The notes: generated by a model from the letters alone, not told the origin. A stretch of DNA of 64,000 nucleotides from an uncultured Clostridia bacterium (GCA_944368775.1 CALVXB010000003.1:1-64000); one strand, 5' to 3'; shown: positions 25,137 to 33,959, counted from the stretch's first letter. Translations and numbers: made by a program.

Positions 25137-25748
25137 ATGGTCGCTGAACCATTCAAAAGCGCGCTGCCCACGCCCGCCGAAGCCCGCCTTGCGGGCGCAA
25201 AGGGGAGCGCGGGCGGCAGCCAAAACGGGGGCAGTCAAAAGGGAGGGCAGGGCGGCTGTCAAAGCGGCGGCAGTCAAAAGGGCGGCAGCGGCGCGGGGCA
25301 GGGGGCTGCCCGCATCAACGAAAATTACCTCGCTTACGTCCGCTCGCTCGCCCCGCCCACAAAGCACTTCCACAACTGCTACCGCGCCTTCATCGTCGGC
25401 GGGCTCATCTGCTGCATCGGGCAGTTTTTCCGCTATGTGTTCGAGGCGGCGTTCGGCCTCGCGGGCGACGAGCTCGCTGCCGCCGTGTCGGTGGCGCTCA
25501 TCTTCCTCGGCTGCCTGCTCACCGGCCTCGGCGTGTACGACCGCATCGGCAAGGCGGCGGGGGCGGGCTCCATCGTGCCCATCACCGGCTTTGCCAACAG
25601 CGTCGCCTCGCCCGCCCTCGAGTTCAAGGCGGAGGGCATGGTCACGGGCATGGCGGCCAAGATGTTCGTCGTCGCCGGCCCCATCATCGTGTTCGGCGTC
25701 CTCTCGGGCGCGGCCGTCGGCATCATCTATTATCTTTTGAGCCTCTGA
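25137..25748 (+). CDS. spoVAC: Stage V sporulation protein SpoVAC
   Basis: 203 residues. The C-terminal approximately 145 residues match SpoVAC, a membrane subunit of the channel that moves dipicolinic acid into the forespore: FIVGGLICCIGQFF, GCLLTGLGVYDRIGKAAGAGSIVPITGFANSVASPALEFK, GMAAKMFVVAGPIIVFGV. (The second motif is continuous; key points are the GAGS and PITGFAN sites.) Four membrane segments are visible. The first 55 residues are unusual: a low-complexity tract of GGSQKGG-type repeats, absent from typical SpoVAC of about 150 residues. ATG at 25137 follows GGAGG. spoVAD and spoVAE do not follow; the next gene is the convergent dapB. Confidence 0.88.
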   Translation: MVAEPFKSALPTPAEARLAGAKGSAGGSQNGGSQKGGQGGCQSGGSQKGGSGAGQGAARINENYLAYVRSLAPPTKHFHNCYRAFIVGGLICCIGQFFRYVFEAAFGLAGDELAAAVSVALIFLGCLLTGLGVYDRIGKAAGAGSIVPITGFANSVASPALEFKAEGMVTGMAAKMFVVAGPIIVFGVLSGAAVGIIYYLLSL

Positions 25749-25810
25749 ATTTGTCACCGCAGGCGCGCCTGCCGCTCGTCCGCGGCAAAAAGCTGCGGCA
25801 TGCTCGCCGC

Positions 25811-25851
25811 AAAAAAAGGAGCGCCGCCGCAACTTTCGTTGCGGCGGCGCT
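25811..25851 (-). terminator. Terminator of asd-dapA-dapB
   Basis: A 14-bp perfect stem (25820-25833 with 25838-25851) and 4-nt loop; on the minus strand it is followed within two bases by TTTTTTT (25818-25811). On the plus strand it may slow read-through from spoVAC. Confidence 0.88.
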
Positions 25852-25902
25852 TCGCCTGTATCTTGTTTATTCGGTTTGCCGGGGGCAGGGGAGAATATCG
25901 GG

Positions 25903-26655
25903 TCAGCCCTTGAGCACGTCCTGCATATCGTAGTGCCCGGCAGGCTTGCCGCACATGAATTTGGCGGCCTTCACCGCGCCCGCGGCAAACACCCGCTTGC
26001 TGCGCGCGCTGTGCGCGAGGGTGATGATCTCGTCGTCGCCCGCGAACATCACTTCGTGTTCGCCGACGATGGTGCCGCCGCGCACGGCGTGGATGCCGAT
26101 CTCCGCCTTTTTGCGCGCGCCGACCATCCCGTGGCGGCCGTATACATACTCCTTGCCGCCTTCAAATGCCTCGTTCGCGCTCTCGGCGAGCATATACGCC
26201 GTCCCGGAGGGGGCGTCCTTTTTCAGGTTGTGGTGCCGCTCGACGATCTCGATGTCGAAGTTTTCGCCGAGGAAGGCGGCCGCTTCCTTCACCAATTTCT
26301 GCAGGAGATTGATGCCGACGGAGAGGTTCGCCGTCTTAAAGACGGGCAGCTCTTTCGCCGCCGCCTCGATCTGTGCGAGCTGCGCGGGGGTGTAGCCGGT
26401 CGCCGCGAGGATGACCGCCGCCCCCGTGCGCGCGGCGTAGCCGAGCACGTTGTCGAGGTTGTCCGCGCTGGAAAAGTCGATGACGGCGTCCGCCGCAGGC
26501 GCGTCGGCAAAGCTGTCGAACACGGGCACGCCCTGCAGCTCGCCCTTGCGCAGGTCTACGCCGCCCACGCACGCCGTCTCCTCGTCCGCGAGCACGAGTT
26601 CGAGCACGTTGCGGCCCATATGGCCGCAGATGCCGCTGATCAGAATGTCGATCAT
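25903..26655 (-). CDS. dapB: 4-hydroxy-tetrahydrodipicolinate reductase
   Basis: NAD(P)H-dependent reduction step of the lysine/DAP/dipicolinate pathway. 250 residues. N-terminal Rossmann motif ILISGICGHMGRNV. The signature ERHHNLKKDAPSGTA (about 145-159) contains the proton-donor His and the substrate-binding KKDAPSGTA. I choose the ATG at 26655, because the GTG three codons earlier has no RBS. It follows dapA by 13 bp and ends the operon. Confidence 0.96.
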   Translation of the reverse strand: MIDILISGICGHMGRNVLELVLADEETACVGGVDLRKGELQGVPVFDSFADAPAADAVIDFSSADNLDNVLGYAARTGAAVILAATGYTPAQLAQIEAAAKELPVFKTANLSVGINLLQKLVKEAAAFLGENFDIEIVERHHNLKKDAPSGTAYMLAESANEAFEGGKEYVYGRHGMVGARKKAEIGIHAVRGGTIVGEHEVMFAGDDEIITLAHSARSKRVFAAGAVKAAKFMCGKPAGHYDMQDVLKG

Positions 26656-26668
26656 GCCCTCCACCTCG

Positions 26669-27553
26669 TCATACGTTCAGCCCGAAGGTGCGCAGCGCAG
26701 CGCGCAGCGACTCCTTGTGCGCGGGCTCGAGCTCGGTCAGCGGCCCGCGGGGCAGCCCCGCGTCCAGGCCGATCATGTTTGCCGCCGCCTTGGCGGGGAT
26801 GGGGTTGACTTCGGTAAAGAGTTGGTCGATGACGGGCAGCATCGCGTCCTGCAGCTTGTTCGCCGCGGGCAGGTCGCCCGCCATGACCAGCTCGTACATC
26901 TGCTTGGTCTCCTTGGGCAGGATGTTCGAGGACACGGAGATGAGCCCCGCGCCGCCGATGGCGAGGATGGGCAGGTTGAGGTTGTCGTCGCCCGAGTACA
27001 GGTCGCACTTGCCGCGGATGCGGCGGGCGGTCTCGCAGATCTGCTCCATGTTGCCGCACGCTTCCTTGATGCCCGCGATGTTGGGGATGTCGGCGATGCG
27101 CTCCATCGTCTCCGGCTTGATGTTCACGCCCGTGCGCGCGGGCACGTTGTAGCAGATGACGGGGATGCGCACCGCGTCCGTGATGGCGCGGTAGTACTCG
27201 ACGAGCCCGTTCTGCGTGCACTTGTTGTAGTAGGGGGTCACGGCCAGCAGCCCGTCCGCGCCCATCGCCTCCGCCTTCTTGCTCGCCTCCACGGCGTGCG
27301 CCGTGCTGTTCGAGCCGCTGCCGAAGATCACCTTCGCCCGCCCTGCGATCTTTTGGACGGCGAAGCGCATCACCGCCTCCTTTTCCGCCTCCGTCATGGT
27401 CGCGGGCTCGCCCGTCGTGCCCAGCACGAGCAGCGCGTCCGTGCCGTTCTCGATCTGGAATTCGATCATCCTCTCAAAGGCGTCGAAGTTGACGCCCGTC
27501 TGCGTGAACGGCGTGATCATCGCCGTCGCCGTTCCCCTGAAAAAGTCTACCAT
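26669..27553 (-). CDS. dapA: 4-hydroxy-tetrahydrodipicolinate synthase
   Basis: Condenses pyruvate with aspartate semialdehyde. 294 residues, TIM barrel of the NAL superfamily. Key residues: LGTTGEPATM (about 44-53), Tyr in VTPYYNKCTQNGL (about 105-117), the Schiff-base Lys in AGIKEACGN (Lys about 162) and Tyr in VICYNVPARTG. RBS GGAGGG at good distance. Its substrate comes from Asd, encoded just upstream. Confidence 0.97.
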   Translation of the reverse strand: MVDFFRGTATAMITPFTQTGVNFDAFERMIEFQIENGTDALLVLGTTGEPATMTEAEKEAVMRFAVQKIAGRAKVIFGSGSNSTAHAVEASKKAEAMGADGLLAVTPYYNKCTQNGLVEYYRAITDAVRIPVICYNVPARTGVNIKPETMERIADIPNIAGIKEACGNMEQICETARRIRGKCDLYSGDDNLNLPILAIGGAGLISVSSNILPKETKQMYELVMAGDLPAANKLQDAMLPVIDQLFTEVNPIPAKAAANMIGLDAGLPRGPLTELEPAHKESLRAALRTFGLNV

Positions 27554-27593
27554 GCGTTTTCCCTCCGCAAATTTACTGTTGCCGCGCCGCGTG

Positions 27594-27639
27594 GCGCGGG
27601 ATATGCCATATGCCTCGGCGCGGGATATGCCGTACGCCG
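27594..27639. repeat. Tandem 22-bp repeat between asd and dapA
   Basis: GGCGCGGGATATGCC followed by ATATGCC (27594-27615), and the same with GTACGCC (27618-27639): two units at 24-bp period in the 103-bp intercistronic gap. Confidence 0.75.
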
Positions 27640-27656
27640 CAGTATGTTGCGCGGCG

Positions 27657-28733
27657 TCAGATATACATCAGCTGGCAAAGAAGTTCCGCCATCAGCACCG
27701 CGCCGCCCGCTGCGCCGCGCAGCGTGTTGTGCGACAGGCACACGAATTTATAATCGAACACGATGTCCTCGCGCAGGCGGCCGACGGAAACGGCCATGCC
27801 GTTTTCCAGCATGCGGTCGAGTTTGGCCTGCGGGCGGTCGTTCTCTTCAAAGTAGTGGATGAACTGCTTGGGCGCGCTGGGCAGCTGCAGCTTCTGCGGC
27901 AGGCCGGAGAAGGACGCCCACGCCTGCAAGATCTCCTCTTTGGTCGGCTTTTTGTCGAAGGAGACGAACACCGACGCCGTGTGGCCGTCGGAGACGGGCA
28001 CGCGCAGGCACTGCGCCGTGATCTTGGGAGAATCGGCGCAGACGATCTCCTCGCCGCGCACGCTGCCCCAGATCTTGAGCGGCTCGCGCTCGGATTTTTC
28101 TTCCTCGCCGCCGATGTAGGGGATCACGTTGTCGACGATCTCGGGCATGCGGTCGAACGTCTTGCCCGCGCCGCTGATCGCCTGGTAGGTGGACACCGCC
28201 ACCTTCGACACGCCGAAGCCGCGCAGCGGGTGCAGCGCGGGCACGTAGCTCTGCAGCGAGCAGTTGCTCTTGACGGCGATAAAGCCGCGCTGCGTGCCCA
28301 GGCGCTTGCGCTGGGCGGCGATGATCTCCGCGTGTTCGGGGTTGATCTCGGGGATGATCATGGGCACGTCGGGGGTAAAGCGGTGCGCCGAGTTGTTGGA
28401 GATGACGGGCACCTCCGCCTTGGCGTAGCGCTCTTCCAAAGCCTTGATGTCATCCTTCTTCATATTGACGGCGCAGAACACGAAGTCGACCATGTCCGCG
28501 ATCTTGGGCAGGTCTGCCTCGGCGTCCAGCACCACGAGGTCTGCAAATTTTTCGGGAATGGGGGAGGTCATCGCCCAGCGCCCGGCAACCGCCTCGCGGT
28601 AGGTCTTGCCCGCAGACGCGGGGGAGGCGGCCAGCGCCACCACGCGGAACCAGGGGTGATTTTCGAGGAGCAGGCAGAACCGCTGTCCGACCATGCCCGT
28701 CGCGCCGATGACGGCTACGTTGTACGTCTTCAT
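27657..28733 (-). CDS. asd: Aspartate-semialdehyde dehydrogenase
   Basis: 358 residues. N-terminal nucleotide site VAVIGATGMVGQRF. The catalytic Cys lies in AVKSNCSLQSYV (about residue 155). The later ISGAGKTFDRMPEI and VPVSDGHTASVFVSF fit the family's substrate and dimer regions (archaeal/fungal-like Asd subgroup). The ORF stays open upstream through the lysine riboswitch, but the real start is ATG 28733, preceded by AAGGAG. First gene of asd-dapA-dapB. Confidence 0.95.
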   Translation of the reverse strand: MKTYNVAVIGATGMVGQRFCLLLENHPWFRVVALAASPASAGKTYREAVAGRWAMTSPIPEKFADLVVLDAEADLPKIADMVDFVFCAVNMKKDDIKALEERYAKAEVPVISNNSAHRFTPDVPMIIPEINPEHAEIIAAQRKRLGTQRGFIAVKSNCSLQSYVPALHPLRGFGVSKVAVSTYQAISGAGKTFDRMPEIVDNVIPYIGGEEEKSEREPLKIWGSVRGEEIVCADSPKITAQCLRVPVSDGHTASVFVSFDKKPTKEEILQAWASFSGLPQKLQLPSAPKQFIHYFEENDRPQAKLDRMLENGMAVSVGRLREDIVFDYKFVCLSHNTLRGAAGGAVLMAELLCQLMYI

Positions 28734-28784
28734 AAAAAACTCCTTAAAGCGTTGATTTTTCGGTGTCAAATGCGCCCGCGGCCG

Positions 28785-28811
28785 AAAAAAAACGGCGCGC
28801 GAACGCACCGT
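28785..28811 (-). terminator. Lysine riboswitch terminator
   Basis: On the minus strand ACGGTGCG, TTCG loop, CGCGCCGT, then a run of eight T. It lies between the aptamer and the asd start. Confidence 0.88.
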
Positions 28812-28867
28812 ATACGGAACACGCCCCGCGCGCCTTACTCGCGCGCTTTGGGGAAGGAAGGTTGTCT

Positions 28868-29036
28868 TGCGTCCATAGTGCTCCACGTTACGGTGACAGT
28901 CGCACGGGTATTCTCCCGTGCGCCCGGCGGCGGCAGCCCGTTCTTCTGCCGTGCCTCGGCGGAGACGCCCTTTCCCGCCGTCGGGGAAGAAGGTCCCCGG
29001 CGCGGCGGCGGTACTCATGCTCGCCCGCTCCTCTAT
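28868..29036 (-). promoter_or_regulatory. Lysine riboswitch (L box) of asd-dapA-dapB
   Basis: Minus strand. The L-box consensus elements appear in order: AGAGGAGCG, GAGTACC, GGGAAAGGGC, CGCCGAGGC, GGGCTGCCG, GACTGTCAC and GGAGCACTATGG, the last pairing with the 5' AATAG to form P1. Lysine binding is expected to favour the terminator at 28785-28811 and shut off the operon. The operon encodes three early steps of lysine/DAP synthesis, which fits. Confidence 0.94.
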
Positions 29037-29047
29037 TCGGCACAAAA

Positions 29048-29076
29048 ATTTTAGCACACAATCGCGCAAATGTCAA
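29048..29076 (-). promoter_or_regulatory. Promoter of the lysine operon
   Basis: Minus strand TTGACA (29076-29071), 17 bp, TAAAAT (29053-29048). Transcription begins just before the L box. Confidence 0.9.
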
Positions 29077-29117
29077 AGAATTTGTCGGAGGATTTTTCGT
29101 TCGCGCGGGCGATTTAA

Positions 29118-29146
29118 TTGAAATTATTTCCGTTTTGTAGTAGAAT
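29118..29146 (+). promoter_or_regulatory. Promoter of the 29.2-kb membrane-protein operon
   Basis: TTGAAA (29118-29123) and TAGAAT (29141-29146), 17-bp spacer; divergent from the lysine operon promoter. Confidence 0.78.
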
Positions 29147-29199
29147 AAGTAACAGCGGCCGCAGTTTTGCAGACGGATGCGCCGCTTACGGAGGTCATA

Positions 29200-30477
29200 A
29201 TGACGCAAGGTCAAAAAGGATATATCGCGCGTACGCTCGAAGAAAAAGACCGCGGCGGGGCGCGCACCGCCATCGGACTCGGCCGCTGGGCGTACGTCAT
29301 CGAGCAGATGCGCGGCCGCTTCTCAAAGTTGGTGCTGCTCAACCTGCTGCTGCTGCTCTTCTGCATCCCGCTGGTCATCTTATTCTTGCTCCGCCAATCG
29401 TACATCCTCGCGGGCGGGCAGACCATGCCCTTTTCCGGCTGGCTGTTCGTCGGCTTCCCCGCCTATCCCGCGCTGGAGGGGGTGGGCGAGCAGGTCATCC
29501 TCAGCGTCGACCGCTTTTTCGGCGCGATCATGGTGCTCGGCCTCATCGTCGCCGCCATCGGCATCGCCGGCGCGCTCCACGTCGTGCGCAATATGATCCG
29601 CACGGGCGGCGAGTTCACCCTGCGCGAGTTCTGGAAGGGCATCGGCGTCAACGCCAAAACGGCGCTCCCCGCCGCCGCCGTGTGCGGCATCCCCGCCTAT
29701 CTGTTCGTGCTCGCCATCGACTACTCCAACTACCTCATCGCGGCGGGGGAGGGCAGCGCGGGCTGGCTGATCGCGGGCATCGTCGCCGCGTCCGTCGGCA
29801 TCGCCCTGCTCGTGCTCATCTTCTTTTGGACGCTCTCGGTGGGCGCAAATTACGACGTCGGCTTCTGGACGGCGCTCAAAACGGCGGTCGCGCTCACCTT
29901 CCGCCTCTTTCCGCTCAACCTGCTGTACGGCGCGATGACGGCGCTGCCGCTTGTGCTCGTGTTTTTGCTGGGCGGCTTCGGCACCTTCTTCCAGACGCTC
30001 GGCTTCGCGCTCATGATCCTCATCGGCATCATCTTTATGGTCATCGTCTGGATGAACTATTCGCAATGGGCGTTTGACGGCCTCGTCGGCGCGGCGCAGA
30101 GCGTAAAGCAAGAGAGCGCGCCCCAGCCCCGACCCGCCGCGGAGAACAAGGCGGAAAAGGAATACGAGGAGAGCCTCGAGGCGGCGATGGAAGTCAAGTC
30201 AGACCTCGCCTCCCGCCCCATCAAGCCGCTCGACGACGGCCTCGCCCTGTACGAGCTGCCCGCATCCTTCACCCGCGGCGACCTCAAAAAGCTGCGCGAC
30301 TCCAAAGATAAAATGGACGCGGACGCCAAGCAGTATGCCGAGGCGCACAAAAACGACGAAAAGTACGTCGCCTACAACGCGCACTTCGAGCAGCTCGAGC
30401 GCGAGCGTTTAGAAAAGGAGAAGGAGGCGCAAAAGGCCGCCAAAAAGAAAAAGAAGCGCGGGGAGAGCGCGCAGTGA
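29200..30477 (+). CDS. Polytopic membrane protein (DUF624/YesL-like) with charged cytoplasmic tail
   Basis: 425 residues. After a 35-residue hydrophilic N-terminus there are six predicted transmembrane segments, including LLNLLLLLFCIPLVILFLL, AIMVLGLIVAAIGIAGAL, LIAGIVAASVGIALLVLIFF, LVLVFLLGGF and LMILIGIIFMVIVWM. The first segment followed by a loop and the helical hairpin layout resemble DUF624 proteins found near sugar genes, but this is a weak match. The last 110 residues are hydrophilic, with heptad-like Glu/Lys stretches and a terminal KKKKKR cluster. ATG at 29200 after GGAGG. Overlaps the methyltransferase gene. Function unknown. Confidence 0.65.
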   Translation: MTQGQKGYIARTLEEKDRGGARTAIGLGRWAYVIEQMRGRFSKLVLLNLLLLLFCIPLVILFLLRQSYILAGGQTMPFSGWLFVGFPAYPALEGVGEQVILSVDRFFGAIMVLGLIVAAIGIAGALHVVRNMIRTGGEFTLREFWKGIGVNAKTALPAAAVCGIPAYLFVLAIDYSNYLIAAGEGSAGWLIAGIVAASVGIALLVLIFFWTLSVGANYDVGFWTALKTAVALTFRLFPLNLLYGAMTALPLVLVFLLGGFGTFFQTLGFALMILIGIIFMVIVWMNYSQWAFDGLVGAAQSVKQESAPQPRPAAENKAEKEYEESLEAAMEVKSDLASRPIKPLDDGLALYELPASFTRGDLKKLRDSKDKMDADAKQYAEAHKNDEKYVAYNAHFEQLERERLEKEKEAQKAAKKKKKRGESAQ

Positions 30478-31202
30478 ACGGCGCCTATTCCGCGCTGGCG
30501 GGATGGTTTGAATATCTCAATGCTGACTGCGACTATGAAAAATGGTCGCAGTACTTATATGAGCGCGCCCGCGCGCTGGGCGTTTGCTGCGGCAGGGCGA
30601 TCGACATCGGCTGCGGCAGCGGCGCGTTCACCCGCGCCTTTGCGGCGCGCGGCTTCGAGGTGACCGGCTACGACAATTCGCCCGCCATGCTCGCCAAGGC
30701 CGAGCAGCTGGGCGCGGGCGGGCGGGTGCGCTATGTGCTTGCCGACGCGCGCAAGGTGCGCGTGCTGGGCGGGCGGGCAGACCTCGCGCTGTGCGTCAAC
30801 GACTGCCTCAACTACATCCCCCCGCAAGACGTCCCCGCCTTTTTCGCGCGGGTGCACGGCTGCCTGCGGCGGGGCGGCGCATTTTTGTTCGACGTGTCCT
30901 CCGCATACAAGCTGCGCGAGGTGGTCGCAAGCAACACCTTCTGCGAGGACAGGGAGGAGGTCGCCTGGATGTGGTTCAACGCGCTGCAAGGGGATCGCGT
31001 CGAAATGGACGTGACGCTGTTCGTGCGCGGCGAGGACGGCAGGTTCACCCGTTCGGACGAGCACCATGTGCAGTACATTCACGAAAGAGAAGACCTCGTC
31101 GCCGCGGCGGAGGGGGCGGGCTTTTGCGTGCGCGCCGTCGAGGGCGCGTTCGGCGACCCGTCCGACAAAATGCGCGAAAATTATCTGTGCGTGCGCGCGT
31201 GA
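30474..31202 (+). CDS. Class I SAM-dependent methyltransferase
   Basis: 242 residues. SAM site motif I is AIDIGCGSGAFTRAFAARGF (about 43-62) with the acidic VTGYDNS after it; motif II-like ADLALCVNDCLNYI and post-I LRRGGAFLFDVSS follow the Methyltransf_25/11 pattern. The GTG start overlaps the upstream stop (GTGA), so the two genes are translationally coupled. The substrate is not predictable; many such proteins in Clostridia remain unassigned. Confidence 0.85.
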   Translation: MNGAYSALAGWFEYLNADCDYEKWSQYLYERARALGVCCGRAIDIGCGSGAFTRAFAARGFEVTGYDNSPAMLAKAEQLGAGGRVRYVLADARKVRVLGGRADLALCVNDCLNYIPPQDVPAFFARVHGCLRRGGAFLFDVSSAYKLREVVASNTFCEDREEVAWMWFNALQGDRVEMDVTLFVRGEDGRFTRSDEHHVQYIHEREDLVAAAEGAGFCVRAVEGAFGDPSDKMRENYLCVRA

Positions 31203-31282
31203 ATTTGAATTTGTCGCGCGCGGCCAAGCGGCCGCCTTTCCGCAGCAAAAGGGGAGCGGCGAGTTTTGAAAGGAGAATGAGA

Positions 31283-32167
31283 ATGGAAAGACAGGACGCG
31301 ATCCTGCGCGGGCTCATCTGCGGCGGCGAGGTATCGCTCGCGGTCGCGGATACCACAAACTTAGTCAACGAGGCCATCCGCATCCACGGCCTCTCGCCCG
31401 TCGCGGCGGCGGCGCTCGGCCGCACGCTGACGGCGGCGACCTACCTGTGTTCCTCCCTCAAGGAGGATCGCGGCGCCCTCTCGGTCACCATCAAGGGCGG
31501 CGGCCCGGGCGGCAATATCTATGTCAGCGGAGATAAGGCGCTGCACATGCGCGGCTATATCGAAGAGCCGCGCGTCGACCTCCCGCCCAACGCGGCGGGC
31601 AAGTTAGACGTGGGCGGCTGCGTCGGGCGCAGCGGCTACCTCTCCGTCGTCCGCGACGACGAGGGGCAGCCCTTCGTCGGCACGACGGAGCTGGTCAGCG
31701 GCGAGATCGGCGAGGACTTCGCCGCCTACTTCGCTTACAGCGAGCAGCGCCCGACGGCCGTCGCCGTCGGCGTCAAGATCGGGCGGGAGGGCAGGTGCAT
31801 CGGCGCGGGCGGCGTCTTTTTGCAGCCCATGCCGGGCGCGAGCGAGGAGAGCATCCGCTTCGCGGAGGAGGCGATCGGCAAATTTTCCGCCGTCAGCACC
31901 CTTTTAGAGACGCGCTCTGCCGAGCAGCTTTGGCGCGAGTACTTCGGCGCGGCACAATTTTACACCCTTCATCCCGCATATAAGTGTAATTGCAGCAGAA
32001 ATTATATAGAGGGTATCCTCGCGGGCATGGGCGCCGCCGAGCTTCGTTCCATCATCGCCGAACAGGGCAAGATCGAGGTGCATTGCCACTACTGCAATAC
32101 AGACTACGTATTCACCCCCGCGGAGACGGAACAACTGATCGCCCGCACGGGCGGCGGAACTACATAA
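31283..32167 (+). CDS. hslO: Hsp33 redox-regulated chaperone
   Basis: 294 residues. Cytoplasmic holdase activated by oxidative unfolding. The N-terminal domain starts DAILRGLICGGEVSLAVADTT; a central GGGPGGNIYV is typical. The C-terminal redox switch has the zinc cysteines CxC in KCNCSRN (about 231-238) and CxxC in HCHYCNTDY (about 263-271). ATG 31283 is 7 nt after AAGGAG; the ATG two codons earlier is too close to it. A TPR protein follows 13 bp later. Confidence 0.96.
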   Translation: MERQDAILRGLICGGEVSLAVADTTNLVNEAIRIHGLSPVAAAALGRTLTAATYLCSSLKEDRGALSVTIKGGGPGGNIYVSGDKALHMRGYIEEPRVDLPPNAAGKLDVGGCVGRSGYLSVVRDDEGQPFVGTTELVSGEIGEDFAAYFAYSEQRPTAVAVGVKIGREGRCIGAGGVFLQPMPGASEESIRFAEEAIGKFSAVSTLLETRSAEQLWREYFGAAQFYTLHPAYKCNCSRNYIEGILAGMGAAELRSIIAEQGKIEVHCHYCNTDYVFTPAETEQLIARTGGGTT

Positions 32168-32180
32168 GCACGAGGATACG

Positions 32181-33959
32181 ATGGATAAAAGAGAGATACG
32201 GTTCGACCTGAGCGCCGACGCCCTGCTCGACATGGCGGAGGCGAAGCTGGACGAAGAGGAATACATCCCCGCGCTGCGGCTGCTGCACAAGTCGCTGGAG
32301 CTGTACGGCCCGGGCGCGGATGAGTACGCCGACCTCGCGGAGGCGTACGACGGCATGGAGCAGTACGAGCTCGCCGCCTACAATTGGTTCCGCTTTTTGG
32401 ACGTCTGCGCGGAGAACGAGGCGGTGGACGCCTACGAGGGGCTGGCCGCCTGCTACTACAATCTCGGCAACATCCCGCAGGCGATGTACTACTACAACAA
32501 GATGGTGCACGACAAGTACGTCTCGCCCGAAAACAACGTCGAGATGGGCGAGCTGATGAGCGAGCCGCCCCGCCCGCGCTTCCGCATCGCCTGGCCGCCC
32601 GAACACGCCGACTATTCTGCCGACGTCGACGCCGGCCTGCAGGCGCTCAAGCAGGGGGATCACGCCAAGGCGGAGCGCTGCTTCCGCCGCGTGCACGAAG
32701 GTTCGGAGTACTACCCGACGGCGATGAACTACCTCGCCGTCTCCTATCTGCTCTCCGGCGCATCGGACAAGGCGGAAAAAGTGTGCCTCGGCCTGCTGGC
32801 AAAGGACCCCGACAACGTGCAGGTGCTCTCCACCTACGCGGCCGTGCTCACCGAGCAGGACCGCCGCGACGAGGGGCGCGCCGTCGCCGAAAAGCTCGCA
32901 AAGATCGAAACGGAGGACGCCGACGAGCTGTACAAGATCGCGACCGTCTGCTGCGAAAACGCCCTCTACGAGGAGGCGTATCAGCGCTTCTGCAAGATCG
33001 AAAAGATGGTGCGCTACGACATGACGCTGCTCTACTTCAAGGCGGTCGCCGCCTTCCGCTGCGGCCGCGTCAAGGAGAGCCTCGCTTCCTTCGGCAAGCT
33101 GCTCGACGTCTACCCGCACGCCGCCGTCGCCCGCCACTACTTCCGCAAGGTGCGCGACTACGACGAGCAGGGGGGCGAAGTGCCCGAAACCAACTTCTTC
33201 TACCGCCTGCCGCAGGGCGAGCGCGAGGCGAACACCGCCGCCCTCATGCTGCTGCAGCACATGAGCGCCGCCGACCAGCGCGCGCTGTGCGCGCAGCCCT
33301 TCGGGCAGGAGCTGCTCGAGTGGTGCTTGGATGAAGGGGACGGCGCGGAGCCAAGGCTGCAGCTCATCGCGGCTGAGATCGCCGCGCACGGCAACGTGCA
33401 GCCCTTCCTCTGCGACCTGCTGCTCAACGCCTCCGTCAACGACGTGATCAAGATCGCCGCGCTGCAGCACATGTGCGAGCGCAACCGCGACTTCGACTGC
33501 GGCGTCGTCATCTCCGACATCTATACGCGCATCTCCTTCTGCAAGCTGCACGTCGACCGCAAGCGGCACGCCCTCTTCGTGGGAGCCTATTCCATCTGTT
33601 TCGCGCGCTTCGCGCTGGTCGGCGCGGTCGACGGAGAAGAGCTTCGCGTCGCGGCGGAGAGCATCTACGAATTGTTCGCCGCGCACGACGGCTTTTCCTG
33701 CATCAAAAAGAAGGAGAGCCTCGCCTGCGCCATCTACCTGACCGTCCGCACGGCGGACGGCAGAAAGCTGCGCAAGCTGGTGCAGGGGATGGGCGGCGAC
33801 GAGGCAGAAGTCGCGCGCATCCTCGCCGCCGTGCGCGCGTACGCGCTGGAGGAGACGGAGGCGGCCGCCGCCGACGCGAGCGAGACCGCGGACGCGGAGG
33901 ACGCCGCGCCCGCAAAAGGGGAAGGCCCGTCCGGCCCGGACGGGGGGAGCGAAAGATGA
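32181..33959 (+). CDS. TPR-repeat protein
   Basis: 592 residues, no signal peptide or membrane segment. Tetratricopeptide-like helical pairs run from about 10 to 320, for example ALLDMAEAKLDEEEYIPALRL, ADLAEAYDGMEQYELAAYNWF, GLAACYYNLGNIPQAMYYYNK and AGLQALKQGDHAKAERCF. The second half is helical without clear repeats, and the last 40 residues are Ala/Glu/Asp-rich and probably disordered. Starts after AGGATACG (weak RBS). The stop overlaps the next gene (ATGA). A scaffold or adaptor role is only a guess from the fold. Confidence 0.75.
   Translation: MDKREIRFDLSADALLDMAEAKLDEEEYIPALRLLHKSLELYGPGADEYADLAEAYDGMEQYELAAYNWFRFLDVCAENEAVDAYEGLAACYYNLGNIPQAMYYYNKMVHDKYVSPENNVEMGELMSEPPRPRFRIAWPPEHADYSADVDAGLQALKQGDHAKAERCFRRVHEGSEYYPTAMNYLAVSYLLSGASDKAEKVCLGLLAKDPDNVQVLSTYAAVLTEQDRRDEGRAVAEKLAKIETEDADELYKIATVCCENALYEEAYQRFCKIEKMVRYDMTLLYFKAVAAFRCGRVKESLASFGKLLDVYPHAAVARHYFRKVRDYDEQGGEVPETNFFYRLPQGEREANTAALMLLQHMSAADQRALCAQPFGQELLEWCLDEGDGAEPRLQLIAAEIAAHGNVQPFLCDLLLNASVNDVIKIAALQHMCERNRDFDCGVVISDIYTRISFCKLHVDRKRHALFVGAYSICFARFALVGAVDGEELRVAAESIYELFAAHDGFSCIKKKESLACAIYLTVRTADGRKLRKLVQGMGGDEAEVARILAAVRAYALEETEAAAADASETADAEDAAPAKGEGPSGPDGGSER

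Noticed and set aside
25046..25147. 33-codon ORF (MKKRSMPAGEF...) overlapping the spoVAC start
   Set aside because: No RBS and no family; probably chance in GC-rich DNA, though the overlap with spoVAC was noted.
28734..29069. N-terminal extension of asd through the lysine riboswitch
   Set aside because: The L box, promoter and terminator occupy this stretch; the family start with a good RBS is 28733.
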